Shown: piece after piece, positions 24,561 to 36,819 of the stretch
Numbering within the stretch: position 1 is the first letter of the stretch
Layout: each line of letters opens with the position of its first letter
DNA from: Membranipora membranacea
Taxonomy: Eukaryota > Bryozoa > Gymnolaemata > Cheilostomatida > Membraniporidae
DNA length: 64,000 nt
Direction: 5' to 3'
NCBI GenBank assembly: GCA_914767715.1
Contig: OU612065.1
Coordinates: 30,070,001-30,134,000 of the forward strand
Notes under the pieces: generated by a model
What the model was told of the DNA's origin: nothing
Database searches by the model: none
What the model saw: the letters and a program-made list of their open reading frames with translations, nothing else
Program-made: the position numbers and the translations under genes

Positions 24561-24829
24561 TGAAATCCTTTTTCTGGTTGAAGTTGACATTGGACTGTAC
24601 ACATTCTGTAAAAGTATGCAAGTATTTAAAAGAATTTTCTGTTGGTCCAATTTTGATATGCAGGCTTCATGTTCTATTTTTGGATTAAAGGTGTAATGTT
24701 TGAGAATTTTATTGACTTCAGATTGCATCCCTCTGGGAAATGCTAGGCACATGAAAATCAACATGCAAAATCCTGGTTATTGATTTCAAATTAATTTCCC
24801 TATCTAACCCTATAATTTACTTGCTATGC

Positions 24830-25690
24830 TCTGGTTTCAGTTGCTATGCCTCCATCCCTGAATATATCTGGTTCACACTACGCCCTGCCAATCTAGATCA
24901 AAAACAGATGATGTTGGGAGCATTCAAAGCAATTTACTCGCTTTTCCAAACCTTGTCAAATATGGACATGAGAATATTTAAGACCCAAATATTAAGCTAC
25001 ACCAAGAGATTGCTTTAAATCCCCAGGCACCAATATCAGTGAATAATCTACCAGAGACAAGATCTTTATTTGCTGCCAAGATCATATTGCATTTGGCACT
25101 AGGAATGCATTATGTTGTTGACAGATAAAATACTTCAGAGAAGAAAGAGAAATACTTTCATTGTCCTGTGAGAACAACCTTCCCCTCAAAATAAGAAAAT
25201 CATGATAGTTTCCTTACACGTGTTTCTATCCCTATTGACACAAAGCACTTTATATTTAATGATAATACATCCTTTCCTCACTACCCCCAGAAAAACAACA
25301 CATCATGTCCTGTATGCTCGAATCAGTAGTGGCATGAACGGCTCTAAAGGATCATCATAGCCGAGAAATGGGCTTAGTGCCTTGTTGCTGCCAGATGGGG
25401 CGTCTTTGTGATGCAAAACATAAACCAAACAATTTTCATCCAACGATGTGCAATAGGAGGCATTACATGCTGGGTATCAAAGCAAATCTTTTGGGACTCC
25501 CCCAAGTTGTCACGTCCATTCACACCGTAGGGATGCTGCCGAGTTACTCCATATGAGCAGCTCAACAGTTACCTCAAAAATTAAGGCAGAATATGCTGTC
25601 TTCTTATCATAGTTTATAATGTTGTTACAAAATTTAAATACAGGTGCAATTCACACTTAGAGATCAAGTCCATCATATGTTTTGGTTTTA
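24830..25690. repeat. Duplicated flank block, copy 1
   Basis: Shares long similarity with 29876-30890 (CTCCATCCCTGAATAT and TGGTTCACACTACGCCC at its start) and with 35190-35900 (AGCTACACCAAGAGA, CATTACATGCTGGGTATCAA, GCTGCCGAGTTACT, AAGGCAGA). It marks segmental duplication of the DNA upstream of CK genes. Reading frames inside differ between copies, so I see no protein. Confidence 0.75.
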
Positions 25691-25699
25691 AAATACCTG

Positions 25700-26480
25700 C
25701 AGTGCTAGCAGACTTAGATATGTCGAATCCAACTTCCAAAATCAATACACATGCTATCTGTCTTTTTGCGAAGATTATTAGCCTGACGTCAATCTGTGTG
25801 GAAAGTGTTGTTTGGGTTGAGGGGAAGTGGTGAATGTTCAATTTTCTTTAAGGTTTTAAAATCTGATTAGGCATGTTTTCGATCATTTATGGTGTATCGC
25901 TTCCTATTTTGTGATTGATCCGTTAACATATTGAAATTCAATATTTCACTTCAGAATACACCAGACTGAGATACTGACTGATAGAGGTCCACTGACTTTC
26001 AACACTCTTACCAGTTTCCAAGTGCTCAGAATGGAACTTCATCCAAACACAATATAAGCTTGCTATTGTATGGTATTATGAGAAACATTCTTCTGTCCTA
26101 TATTGTTTCAATGAAGTTTTATTGATATTAAAAATATAACCTGGTCCGCTACAATGCATTATACTTAAAATGATGATAAAAAATCCAGTGGCATCAGAAT
26201 GGTTTAGCAGAAAAATGTGCTCATTGTATATAAACTAAAAACAATAAGTGTATTGATGTAAAAAATAACACAATTTTTTTATTGACTTAGCAAGTGCAAA
26301 AAAACATTCTGGATATTCCTTCTCAGTTAATTTTAATAATCCTAAACTTCTCAGTAGGGTAGAAACTGGCTCTTAGAACTTTCATTTTTTCGGTTTTACG
26401 CGCTAAAGATTCAGAAGGAGATGCCGTGTAGCTTGTCAGGCTCATTGGGCAGATATGTGGTACAGAGAACTTCAATAATC
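25700..26480. other. Gene-free stretch
   Basis: No supported feature beyond the tail of the duplicated flank. Confidence 0.4.
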
Positions 26481-26489
26481 ACCGCTAAA

Positions 26490-27332
26490 AACAATATTAT
26501 TGCCCCAATCGTCTGACATCTACAATATATGCTTCTCACCTGATGGTGATCTGCTAGTGACTGGACATGACACTGAGAAGAAGATGCTCAACAAGTACAG
26601 GCTAGCGGAGGATCCTTAAAAGGGCATCCAACTCATCTGGTCGTGTGACCAGGTACCAGGAACTGTTGGAGTAGCAGCAGCAGATAGTGGACTCATATTT
26701 GTGAGCGGAGGGTGGAATGCAACAATTTATGCGGGAAGCCCTGAAGGTAAGAAAATAATAATATAACAGCTATAATCATGATTAACTATCAATACTGAAA
26801 AAAAACTTTTGCTGGGATTTATGATGGTAGAATAACAGTAATGACATGATTGTAATGATTCACACAGTGTGAACCATCAAAATAATGGCGATGAACAGCA
26901 GTAGTATATCGTATCAATATAAGTTAAAGTTCTATGACTCCCTAACTAACTCTCTGGGTTACTTGATAATACAGCACAGCAGATATATATTAAACATAAA
27001 TTCACAAGGTATTGATCAAAGTTGAGGCAATGAGGGTGTAAGGGGCATTTTGAGTTTATTATCGAACCCCAGATAAGAGCCAAAAAAATTTTGGATCTGG
27101 GATGGCAAATAAAAATCTGGGGTAGAAAAGATCTGAGGTTGTGCTCACTGATCTGGGGTTGAATTCCAACTTTGCGAAGGAAGAAGAGATGTCTCCTCTT
27201 CTTCCCAACCCACAGACACCTCGACAACCAGAATGATAAGGTGGCCTGTGCCCTCGATGCAGTCAAGGACCAACTAGTAATGTGTAGTGAGATGCATGTA
27301 CTCACCTCAGCATGTATTTGGACTGACCATGG
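26490..27332 (+). pseudogene. Two-exon remnant of a beta-propeller-like gene
   Basis: The first piece (about 26490-26746) translates to SSDIYNICFSPDGDLLVTGHD, one in-frame TAA, then VAAADSGLIFVSGGWNATIY and a donor, GAAG/GTAAG. Repeats with SPDG-x-L-x-V-T and G-L-I-F-V-S-G are typical of WD40 or NHL-type propeller blades. The second piece (27216-27332) lies between CCCACAG and GG/GTATGA and is open, with NDKVACALDAVKDQLVMCSE. The stop and the lack of other exons suggest a decayed gene fragment. Confidence 0.45.
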
Positions 27333-27699
27333 GTATGACACCTTAATATGATGATTCTACTTTGATATGGCTTGCTAGCATTAATGTGCTGTACAACAAA
27401 TATATGCATCGGATTTTGTCATTACTTACATGTCTTAATTTGTTTGGACCCTTGCTACTAAAACTCTTCATATTATATAAAAAAAAAAAAATTTCACATT
27501 GACCCAAAACTTAGCTCATTTTATACCACGCCTTCGATGAATTCTGATGTGAAAAATAAACTTGGAAATCAAAACTTCTGCTGTTACTTTGCAACAGGGA
27601 GTGAAGAAATTATCTTATAATATGGTGTAAAGTGCACAAAACATGATAATGATAGAACAAGAAAGAGAGAGATAAGAGAGACCGTGATTTGTAGAGTTT

Positions 27700-28260
27700 T
27701 TGAAAATCTTTAAAACAATGCTGTGCAAACAATTAGTGTTTCTTATGAACAAAGGAGGGCAGTACCAGTTGGGAGCCTTACTCCTAGGGGACCACGATGG
27801 TGCTTCAATTTATGAGTGTGGTTTGTATTTCACTTTTTTGCAAATAAGTAGATACACATCAAGCAAAAGCTGTCAAATTTTTTGTGCAATCATCTCATTA
27901 TTGATCGAAACAGGTCATCAGATGTTATCAAGTTAACTAAAGATAATCAAGGAGTGGAGACTAGCCAATTGGGTTATCCAGGGTTAATGTGTGTACTTTA
28001 TTATCAGGTCTTTATCTGTTGCTTGAATAAAGCAAGTATTTCGATTATGGATGATGTTTGAGTTCAAAAAATGCTAATATCCATCCAGCAGATCTCATGA
28101 TATAATCAAAACAAATCAAAAATCTGTTTGTGGGACAAACAGCAAAAAACTATAAATGCTTGCCTTGGATTAACATTAATTGAATATGTTATTGGAGCAG
28201 CCTAGTATAGCTCTTGTGGATGCAATTAAATGGAGGGGCGTGAATGTATCATTTATAATG
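27700..28260 (+). promoter_or_regulatory. Orphan CK-type promoter copy
   Basis: Contains CAGTACCAGTTGGGAGCCTT, the GGAGTGGAGACTAGCC and GGGTTATCCAGG pair, a TTAACATTAATTGAA segment, GAGCAGCCTAGTATAGC and GGAGGGGCGTG in family order. The TATA and start exon are missing, and the sequence passes directly into another promoter relic of CK4 type reading the other way. Confidence 0.7.
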
Positions 28261-29370
28261 GGCTTTCAGATTTCTGAGATATGAATAGGGAAGAAATATG
28301 GATTCTAGTACCGTAGACGCCCTACTATGGAAACTGATGAGGTCTTTAAATTCAGTACACAAAAAGGTACAATCATTCTTCTCATGCATGTTGACCATTT
28401 TTTTAGATAGAGTTTGACCCAGAGCACTCCGTGGTCAATTTTTAGTACCACATTATAATATCGGATCCGAAAATAAACCAAAATAAACCAAAAAATAATA
28501 TCTGCAGAAACAAACAACTCATTGAATTGATCATCTCAGTTGACAATTTTTTGCTGTTTTCCCAAAAACGTTCGAAAATTTTTGATTATGTTATGGAGTC
28601 TTTCCCGAGTATTTTGGCATTTTTTACCCAAAAACTACTGATTACCTTATGATGATGCAATTAATTACGAAATGATTACCCAAATACTGTAACAACCTAT
28701 ACTTCATGTGAATCAACGATTTTTGCAAAGAAACGTGAATTATAAACCAAATTTGAATTATCATTTATTATTATTTATGCTGATCACAATGGTGATGTTG
28801 TACATTACACTAAGGCAAAGGAGAAAGTGATCAAAAATTGATAATATGGCTTCAAACATCCAAAATCTGTTTTCATGCCTGCTGTCATAAATGGCCGAGA
28901 TGTGGCCAACAACATATTTAGTACCCCCTTATATCATCTGTATATAATCATCATCGAGGCGGCAGCAAAAGAACTTTTACAGTTTTGTTGCTGCTGCCTC
29001 GAATACTTTCTCCAGACGCTCTTAGAGTGCAGATTTGTTTATGGTGGACCGAGAAAGGTTCGAACTAGTTTGATCCTTCAGGACTGTTGTTAGCCATCCT
29101 GTATTGAACCAAACTTCACACCGACCACTTTGCCAAGAATCTTAGCAATGAATGATTGGAGAACGATTTAACATTTTTGTCATGAAAGTACCCCTTATGA
29201 TTTATATTTGGGCAATAAAAATGTTGAAAAATGATTTATTGGTCAACAAGGATACACTGGTTCAAACCATTACAATATCCTGATCACACTTCTGGAAGAA
29301 TGTCCTAAAATCTTTACAATCATTATAAGAAACTGTAGATCAGAGAGCTATACAATTCCAATAACTCATA

Positions 29371-29743
29371 TACCGTAATCCCTCACCTATAGATCGCGAC
29401 TTATAAGTGAAGGCGGCTATAAGAGAGTAGTATATAGACGACTATCATTTGAAGCATTATTATATTTAGTTTGGATCAAAACCTCTTACGATCACTGAAG
29501 ATGAATAGCTCATTGGTAGAGCGTTCGACTTGTAAACATGGAGTTGTGAGTTCGAAATCCACTGAGGGCAGTTGTTTTCCCAAAACTACTTAGTTCATTT
29601 GTAGTGAGTGTAGTGTAGTGAGTGTCTTAGAGCGGTGGGGTGTCTTATAGCTGTGGGGTGTCTTATAGCTGGAGCATTTTAATTTTTACTGAGGGGGTGA
29701 TTCACTTATAAGTCCGGTGACTTATAGGTGAGGGATTACGGTA
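29371..29743. mobile_element. MITE with tRNA-like passenger; TA target
   Basis: Terminal inverted repeats start TACCGTAATCCCTCACCTAT on both ends, with weaker pairing out to about 41 bases (CTTATAAGTG). It interrupts a duplicated segment whose other copy at about 45170 lacks it. At the empty site CCAATAACTTATA runs straight into AAGTAAAACAGAT. TA borders both ends, as expected for Tc1/mariner-class insertion. There is no transposase frame. Confidence 0.85.
29503..29576 (+). repeat. tRNA-like sequence (decayed, Thr-TGT-like)
   Basis: TAGCTCATTGGTAGAGCG fits an A box and GAGTTCGAAATCC a B box at tRNA spacing, with a loop TTGTAAA suggesting TGT. The acceptor and anticodon stems pair poorly, so it is a tRNA relic or SINE head, not a working tRNA gene. 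Confidence 0.6.
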
Positions 29744-29875
29744 ATAAAACAGATATATCAAAATATTGAAATCACGTTGAGAAAAACTTTACAGGATAAA
29801 TGTTCATAATCACAACCTTTCAATCAACAAACAAGGTTTGACACAACTGTCACACAGAGTAGATAGAGATGGTTT

Positions 29876-30890
29876 TAGTTGCTGCGCCTCCATCCCTGAA
29901 TATCTCTGGTTCACACTACGCCCCAACCGTTCTAGATTGATATCTGATGACTCATTTAGCAATCAATAGGTATCTCTCTCTATTTGCTAAACATTGTTGA
30001 ATATGTACAGGAAAATTAATTTGACCCGAATAATTAGCTACACCAAGAGTTCAAAGCAATAATATCAAGGCCATTAACAGTGAATAATGTACCAAAGTCT
30101 TGGCATCTTTGACATCTCCATTATCTGTCAAGATCAAGATCATCAGCACTAGGATTGTGTTATGTTTGTGTCAGTCTAAAACATTTCATACCACCTGTGA
30201 GAGTAAGCTTCTTGCTTGGTACTTGGTACTATAAAAAGACAACTTCTTCTCATCATCCACTGAAAAATATCACAACACCTCCTGTATGTTCAAATAGGAA
30301 GTATTAGGCATAAACAGCCTTGATGGATCAGAGCCAAGAAACGAGCTGAGAGCCTTATGGTTACCAGATGTGGTGTTATTGTGATGCATTGCATATATCC
30401 AACGACATTCTTACGGTGATGAAAAATAGGTAGCATTACATGCCGGGTATCATAACTCCACCTAGCTCTAAAACTTTTTTTAGAGACAAACATCTATTAC
30501 ATTTATTACAGCGATCAATTTAGACAAAAAATCACTACAACTTTTAACTTTTTTACCGATTTAGATACGCTCAGCAACCAAACTCACTTGTTTTAAACAA
30601 CAACTATCAAAACACTTTAAATCCTATTAACTTTTATTACCAGTGTATTTTTTTTCTTTTTCTCTCCGCTTTTCCTTATTGTTTAAGTTATTTGTTCTGT
30701 CACTGCATAATAAACATTCCTTATGATGTTTGTAGACTGACAATAAAAGTATATATAGTATATATATATATATATAATTCAAAACTTCAGGAGAAATACC
30801 TAAGGTTGAACGCGGGTTTACACCGTAAGAAGGCTGCCGACTTACTGAATACAAACAGCTCAACAGTCGCCCTAAGGAATAAGGCAGAAT
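29876..30890. repeat. Duplicated flank block, copy 2
   Basis: Second copy of the segment at 24830-25690. It includes CTCCATCCCTGAATAT, a TAGGTAGCATTACATGCCGG-like piece, and the GCTGCCGACTTACTGAA / AAGGCAGAATAG end that borders the CK2 promoter. A TA-dinucleotide run (about 30751-30777) lies inside. Confidence 0.7.
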
Positions 30891-30894
30891 AGGT

Positions 30895-31503
30895 TTTATT
30901 CTTATTGAAGTTTATTAAGGAATTATAAAATTCAAAAGCAGGTGAAATTTATTCTTAAAGATTGTGTGCCTCATATGTAAAGGTTTTTATTGAATTTTGA
31001 AAATTCTGGAGAATTATTTTCTTGGGCAATCATCTCTTAATTGATTGCAGCAGGTCATCAGATGTTTTGAACTGAAGATAATCAAGGAGCGGATAGTAGC
31101 GAAGTGGGTTATCCGGGGTTCGTGTGTGCACTTTATTATCAGATCTTTATCTATTTGTCTTGAATAAGAGAAGCATTTCACGTATGGATAAATTTTGGGT
31201 TTAGTAAGTGCTAATATCCACCCTACAGATCTCATGATGAAACCGAAAACAAGTCAAAAGGTCGATTTGCGGGACTAGCAGCAAAAAAAAAGTGAATTCT
31301 TGCCTTGGATTAACATCAGTTAAATATCTCATTGGAGCAGCCTACCATTGCGTTTGTAGATGTTATTGAATGAAGGGGCGTGTATGGTCATGTGTGCTGT
31401 GTAATATAAAAGAGGGAAGTCTGCCTAAGAACCTCATAACTTTAAACATCCTGATCGCTGATAATCCTTTGTACAAGAATTCAGTACAGATTCCACATTG
31501 AAA
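30895..31503 (+). promoter_or_regulatory. CK2 promoter block with TATA box at 31405
   Basis: Carries the shared family blocks (TTATTGAAGTTTATTA, GGAGCGGATAGTAGCG with GGGTTATCC, GAGCAGCCTACC, AGGGGCGTGTATGGTC) and a good TATAAAA at 31405-31411 followed by GAGGGAAGTCTGCC. Transcription would start near 31435, leaving a leader of about 70 bases before ATGG. Confidence 0.65.
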
Positions 31504-33099
31504 ATGGGTAAGTGTGTCAAGATAGAACTTTTAAAGTAATAATATAATTTAGTTTGATACTGAAACTGAAATAACATGATGTGATTTAACGAACAAGGAA
31601 CAGTTTCAGCTTCAATATTATGTATATATTTTATTTACTAACGTGACCCGTTGTATCAACCGTAAGGGCACTGATATGCCAAATTTTCATTTTGCAGGAG
31701 AATTTGCAAGTACGGTAGTGCTTATGCTGGCTGTGTGTGTGATGCGTAGTGAAGCTGCCGAGCTCAAAGCAGTATACAGCACAAAAGATACATCATCATC
31801 AAATGGAGATTTAACTTCTCCTCTGCCAACAAGGTAAGCTACCTCCTAAACCATGTACCAATGTTTGCCTGTTATATCAGGATCAACAAGACGTTCAAAT
31901 CAGGCAGAACTGCTGCCTTTATCATTATCATTGAATTCAGTATAAGCTTTTTTTAAATCTGATAAAACAAATGAATATGTTAACAAGTTATTTACAAAAC
32001 AAAGTGAGGCAAGCAAAACTTATCATTAACCTGTATCTGCTTCCTCATCTACGTTTTCCCAACGAATAGAATCATTTGTTACAATTTACTAATCAGTTCT
32101 GAGAAGACACTTTGATCATGAATAAATGTTTTTTAATATTGTCTTGTCCTTGTAAAATGATGGCTTTTGATCCTTATTTCAGCAGTGCATGAGTATGCTG
32201 GCCAATCTGTTGATTGTAACTTTATCAGCTCCACTCTATGTAATCACAATTACTGAGAAAATAAGGTAGACAACCTAAAGGTCTGCCTACACACGCCGAA
32301 TTTTCCATAAGATTGGGAAACTTTCAGTAAGGCTACTTCTCGGTCAAGGTGCTACACAGGCCTATTAATAGCTAGTCCTATTCCTTTCAATAACTATGCA
32401 ATTTTGGTCTGGTTTTACTTCCTATTGTTCAACTTGGATGAATTAAACCAATCATTATTTAGTTATTTAATTAAGCCATGCCTCTTTCACAAATACCGAA
32501 GGAATAGGCCTAATTTTGCAGGCCTTACCACGGATAGAACGAACAGTTTTGTTAGCCCAGCTTGGGCATCTGGCAGATCTAACATAGCTATCCTCTGCCA
32601 CTGGATGTACTAAAAGAGCCCCAATCCTATAGAAAATATGGTGTGTGTAGCCACAGCTTAACTCTATTTCCTTTCATCACTACGTATTAACTCATGTGAT
32701 TGCTAGGTATGATATATAATCAATACACTTATGGCATATTTCTAATGCTGTTTCAGAGGCGATGCAGCAGAACCATGCCGTAAAGTCACACATCATTTCA
32801 ACTTAAGTGGCACCGATGTGCTTGCAAAAAAATATGTTAGGTTAAACTTCTGTGAGGGGACATGTGATCAAAAGAGAGATACCCTCCAACAAATCATCGC
32901 AGAACATGGAATCAAACAAGGACTACCTGAGCCTCGACGATGCTGTGTCCCCCATAGAACATCTCTCTTGTACTTTCTTGTGAGAAAAGATGTCGACAAC
33001 CTGAGGCCCTATGTTGATTTCCATCGCAGTATTAATGATATTAAATTAGTTCATTATCATAATGTTGAGAGTTGCAAATGTGTAGATGTGAATTATTGA
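31504..33099 (+). CDS. CK2: secreted cystine-knot protein (cleanest family copy)
   Basis: Exons 31504-31507, 31698-31833 and 32757-33099, with intron phases 1 and 2, give 160 residues. Residues 1-22 form a signal peptide (hydrophobic STVVLMLAVCVM core). Residues about 23-47 are a Ser/Thr-rich linker. The knot domain has C54, then C79-E-G-T-C83, C109-C110 and C153-K-C155, with a possible N-glycosylation site at N62. C-x-G-x-C and C-x-C form the two arms of a cystine knot, and the cysteine next to C110 could make an interchain bond, as in TGF-beta-like or glycoprotein-hormone/CTCK dimers. No dibasic processing site is obvious. Best described as an extracellular ligand-like protein of unknown receptor. 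It is the reference for judging defects in CK1, CK3 and CK5. I do not recognise an ortholog by name. Confidence 0.85.
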
Positions 33100-34930
33100 A
33101 TTGGCTTGTTTTAGGCAAAATGAAATGACATTTGAAAACTATTAGAACAGAGCTATATGGAGTCATTTCATTGCTAGAAACAAACAGCACCATAATTGTC
33201 ACATTCATTTTACTGTATACATGCTCATGATCATTTTGTTATTATTGACACAATTGAGATCATCATAATATTCAGGCCCCTAGTTCTAGGGGAGGCAGGG
33301 ATACTGTGGCCCGAAAACACTATTATTGAATAATGTCAGAATCAGCTCCTCTGGGATTTTCGTTTGCTAATTATAAGCCTCAAATTGCTTGGGGAAGAGC
33401 TTACAGCACCCATCCTGGTGATGCTTCGAACTCGCCTCAGACTTTTGCCTCCCCTATCTTTTTACTAAACTACGGCCCTTATATTCATACTTTATACTAT
33501 TTGATATATAACTGCTTCAAATATAAATTCCTAAACTCTCATCCATACACATGTCCCTGTCTTTACTCTCGTAACTCTTTCGACATTGACTCAGATGTAT
33601 CACAAAACTTCAGATTCAAATAGAGATTCAAAGAGATAATAGAGTAGAGCTTTAAATGTAGTACACTAAAACCACATTACAGCCATTCCAGTGTCATTGC
33701 ATTAATTGAGGTGTTGAGAGGCTGATTATTAGTAGCATGTCTTAGGATAGCCAGTGTGTTGGTAAGACCTGGAATTGGCTCTCCTCATACCACCAGCTAA
33801 CAATAACAAAATTTTATACTGTTCTGAATGGGCACTAAAGACCATTGCTGACGACGTATGTTGTTGGTGCTGCAGGGGCGGCATAAGCGCTATAAGACAT
33901 GTCCTAAACAGCACCTGCCACATTCCTCACAACACCCGAGTGCCGGATTGGTCTAAGTACCTAAAGTGTGTCTTAGCATGCAACATAGAATGCACCGACA
34001 AACCCTCTTCTTCATAAAACTGCCTGCTGCCCATACAGAACTGGACTTAGGCCTAATAATGGATCTAACTGGATGGAATTTTCTTTTTTTTTTAAATTTA
34101 AAGAAAATAACTCATGATCCAAAACTAAAAAATTATGGTCCTGTTTCGAAAAAAGATGTCCCTTTGCTTGTCATTGAGACATCACCAGATAAATCAATAG
34201 AATTTCTGTAATTTTGAACAATATCAATACTAGCAGTCTCACACGCCAGGAACTCTCTAAGTTTTGCAAGACCAAATTCACAGGTCTGACAATGTCAGGC
34301 TCCCGTGGCAGGGTAAGATGGCATCTCCAGAGTGGTGAGACTACTGCTAGGTGCCTGAATGAATCTTGAGACACATAGGAATGTATTCTGCAATTGCAAA
34401 CAGGGACAAAAATATTATTCCATATTTATCAAAATGACACAACTTGACCAGTAAAGAATCTAGAGATCACAGATGTAAGGGTTCACCAGCTAGAATCAGT
34501 TGGGACTTTGATGGCAAGGCTTCAATAAGAAGCACATGGAATACAGTGGTAGCTTTGATGGCAAGGGTTCAATATTGAGATGCAAGATTATTCCTGATTT
34601 TGTGGTTAGGAATCACCAAGGAATGGCTCGAAACCATTCTAGAAGACCATATTTTTAAATAAGGATAAATTTATGAAGCTAGTATATCAGATCTTCACCA
34701 AAGGGTAAACGAACTAAAGTGCATTTGTTATTACCACACCTATCAGCCACTCAGTATTATCTGAGGGACAGGTGGAGAAAGCATCACACAGGAACACAGC
34801 ATGAGCCCAAAGCAGCTTGAGAGGTTTGAGGGGGGCCTGGATTTTCCTGATGTGGCCGGGGTATCGTTTTGACATGTCAATTTTACAATAGTTTCATTGT
34901 TTTGGCTTCCTATTCTTAAGTTTTCAAGAT
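33100..34930. repeat. CK2 3' flank, paralogous to CK3 3' flank
   Basis: Matches 39250-40960 in several blocks (TATTCATACTTTATACTAT, CCTAAACTCTCATCCATACA, GGTGCTGCAGGGGC, TTAGCATGCAACATA, ACTGGATGGA). This shows the duplication unit extends at least 1.7 kb beyond the genes. No conserved frame is shared, so it is probably noncoding. Confidence 0.7.
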
Positions 34931-34984
34931 GCAGTAGCAATCAGAGGTGTGTGGCAGATGGGAATCCCGTCCGTTCTTTTTTGG

Positions 34985-35178
34985 ACACTGTTGGACGGAC
35001 AAATTTATTCAATGGACAGGCAGAAAAATTCTCAACGGACAGATTTTTACTGTATGGGCTTGGAAGGACGGTGAAATTTTTTTGGTTGACAAGCAGAAAA
35101 ATTCTGGATGGACAGTTTTTGCCGGACGGGCTTGGATGGACGGACAAAATCTTTTGATGGATAGGCAGAAAAATTAGT
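34985..35178. repeat. Diverged minisatellite, unit about 65 bases
   Basis: About three units of GGACGGACAAA or similar, then GGACAGGCAGAAAAATT or similar. Homology of units is clear but spacing is uneven. Confidence 0.7.
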
Positions 35179-35189
35179 AGATATGTACA

Positions 35190-35900
35190 GCAGAATCAAT
35201 AAGACCCAAATAATAAGCTACACCAAGAGATCAATATCAACATCGAGGTTGTTTTCGGTGAAAAATTTACCAGAGACAACATATCTTTGACATCTTTATT
35301 TGCTGTCAAAGTCACATTGTCATCGGCACCAGGTGTTATATTGTGTTCAGTTAAAACATTTCACACCGCTTCAGAGAAGAGAGAGAAATACTTACATTGT
35401 CCTGTAAGAAGAACCTTTCCCTCAAAATCAGAAAATCATGATAGTTTTCCCCCATGTGTTTCTATACCTATTGACACAAGGCACTTTATATTTAATGGTG
35501 AGACATCCGTTCCTCATCACCCCTGAAAAATAACACAACATGTCCTGTATGTTCAAATCAGTAGTGACATGAACAGCCCTAAAGGATCGTAGCCAAGAAA
35601 TGTGCTGAGGGCATTGTGGTTGCCAGATGTGGCATGTTGGTGATGCATTACATAGATCGAACAATTTTCATCCAGTGTTGAAAAATAGGCATCATTACAT
35701 GCTGGGTATCAAAGCAAAACTTCCAAGAAAATCCCCAAGTTGTCACAACAATTTACACAACAGGTTGGCTGCCGAGTTACTTAATATGAATGGCTCAAAT
35801 ACAGTTTCCTCAAAAAATAAGGCAGAGTAGGCTGTTACTTACTTACTTACTGTTACAAAAAAAAGGGGGTAAAAATTACTCTTAGAGATCGTGTGCGTAT
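35190..35900. repeat. Duplicated flank block, copy 3
   Basis: Close match to 25000-25690 including ACCAGAGACAA, CACTTTATATTTAATG, CATTACATGCTGGGTATCAA and GCTGCCGAGTTACT. A TTAC tetranucleotide run follows at about 35837. Confidence 0.75.
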
Positions 35901-36116
35901 ATGTTTCGGTTTCTGATGATTATTGGAAACTGTTTCTATATCCAGTCAAAATATTAACACTATGATTTTCGTGCTTTGGTGGTGTTGCAGCCGAGATTTC
36001 GAAGAAGTTTTTACTAACACATTTACTTTGGTTCCATGCCTCGATTGAGTGGTCCACTCCGATTTTGAACTATGAATGCTTACGATTTCCATGGTGGAAA
36101 AAACATGAAAAAATCT

Positions 36117-36209
36117 GCTGCAGCCGGGACTTGAGCCGGGTCTCCCGCATCAATACCCTTTGAAGGCATTTTGTGCAACCGCCCGCTAACCATTCAGCCA
36201 CGCCGCCTA
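36117..36209 (-). repeat. tRNA-derived SINE head, class II (Ser/Leu-like)
   Basis: On minus, GGCGTGGCTGAATGGTTAGC (A box) is followed after a long variable region by GGCTCAAGTCCC (B box). The extra length between boxes points to a type II tRNA ancestor. Stems are imperfect, so I call it SINE-derived and not a functional tRNA. Confidence 0.55.
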
Positions 36210-36819
36210 ATTGGATTTGAGTGATTCAACACGGTATATGTTTTCGCATCAAAATGTTGTTCGGTACAAGGGGAAGTGGACCTAAATGCTATTCCGATAG
36301 ATCGATCAAGCTTAAAACTGGTGTCTAATCAATATATGGAAACATAGCAATTGGGCTATAATTCTCATGTGGTGCAAAACTGCAAGAAATTGAGGTAAAC
36401 AAAATAACATTACTATGCTCTACAACAAATATATGCATCAGAATTTGTCATACTAACATGTCTTAATTTGAACGTAATTTAGGACAGTACCTGTTGGGGC
36501 CCTTGCCACTAAAACTCTTCATATTATATCGAGCCAATCAGTGTTGGTCTATTCATCATCATATCAAACATTGATAAACCCAAATGTCACCTTGCCCCAA
36601 AGCTTGGCATGTGTAAAATATTTTCTTTTCTACCATGCCCTCGAGAAATTCTGGTGTGAAAGAGAAACCTTGAAATCAAAACAGCCGCTATTATTTTGCG
36701 ACAGCATGTGAGGAAGCTATCTTATAGGGGTCTGGGGTCTAAGCTCAATATACACAAAATATGATAATGATAGAAAAAGAAAGAGAGAGATACGAGAGAA
36801 GATTATTTTCAGATTTTTT

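Larger units (their letters stand above)
28300..29880 (-). repeat. Truncated paralog of the CK4 upstream region
   Basis: 28360-28760 matches the CK4 promoter flank at 43480-43900 (AAAAAGGTACAA, ATGACCATTTTTTTAGA or near, GTTTGACC, AGCACTC). 29095-29370 with 29744-29880 matches 44900-45290 (TTGTTAGCCATCCTGTATTG, GTACCCCTTATGATT, GGATACACTGGTTCAAAC). The direct orientation of both matches shows one duplicated segment with an internal deletion or replacement at 28760-29095. Confidence 0.75.

Noticed and set aside
29503..29576. Functional tRNA-Thr gene
   Set aside because: Acceptor and anticodon stems do not pair well and the sequence sits inside a MITE.
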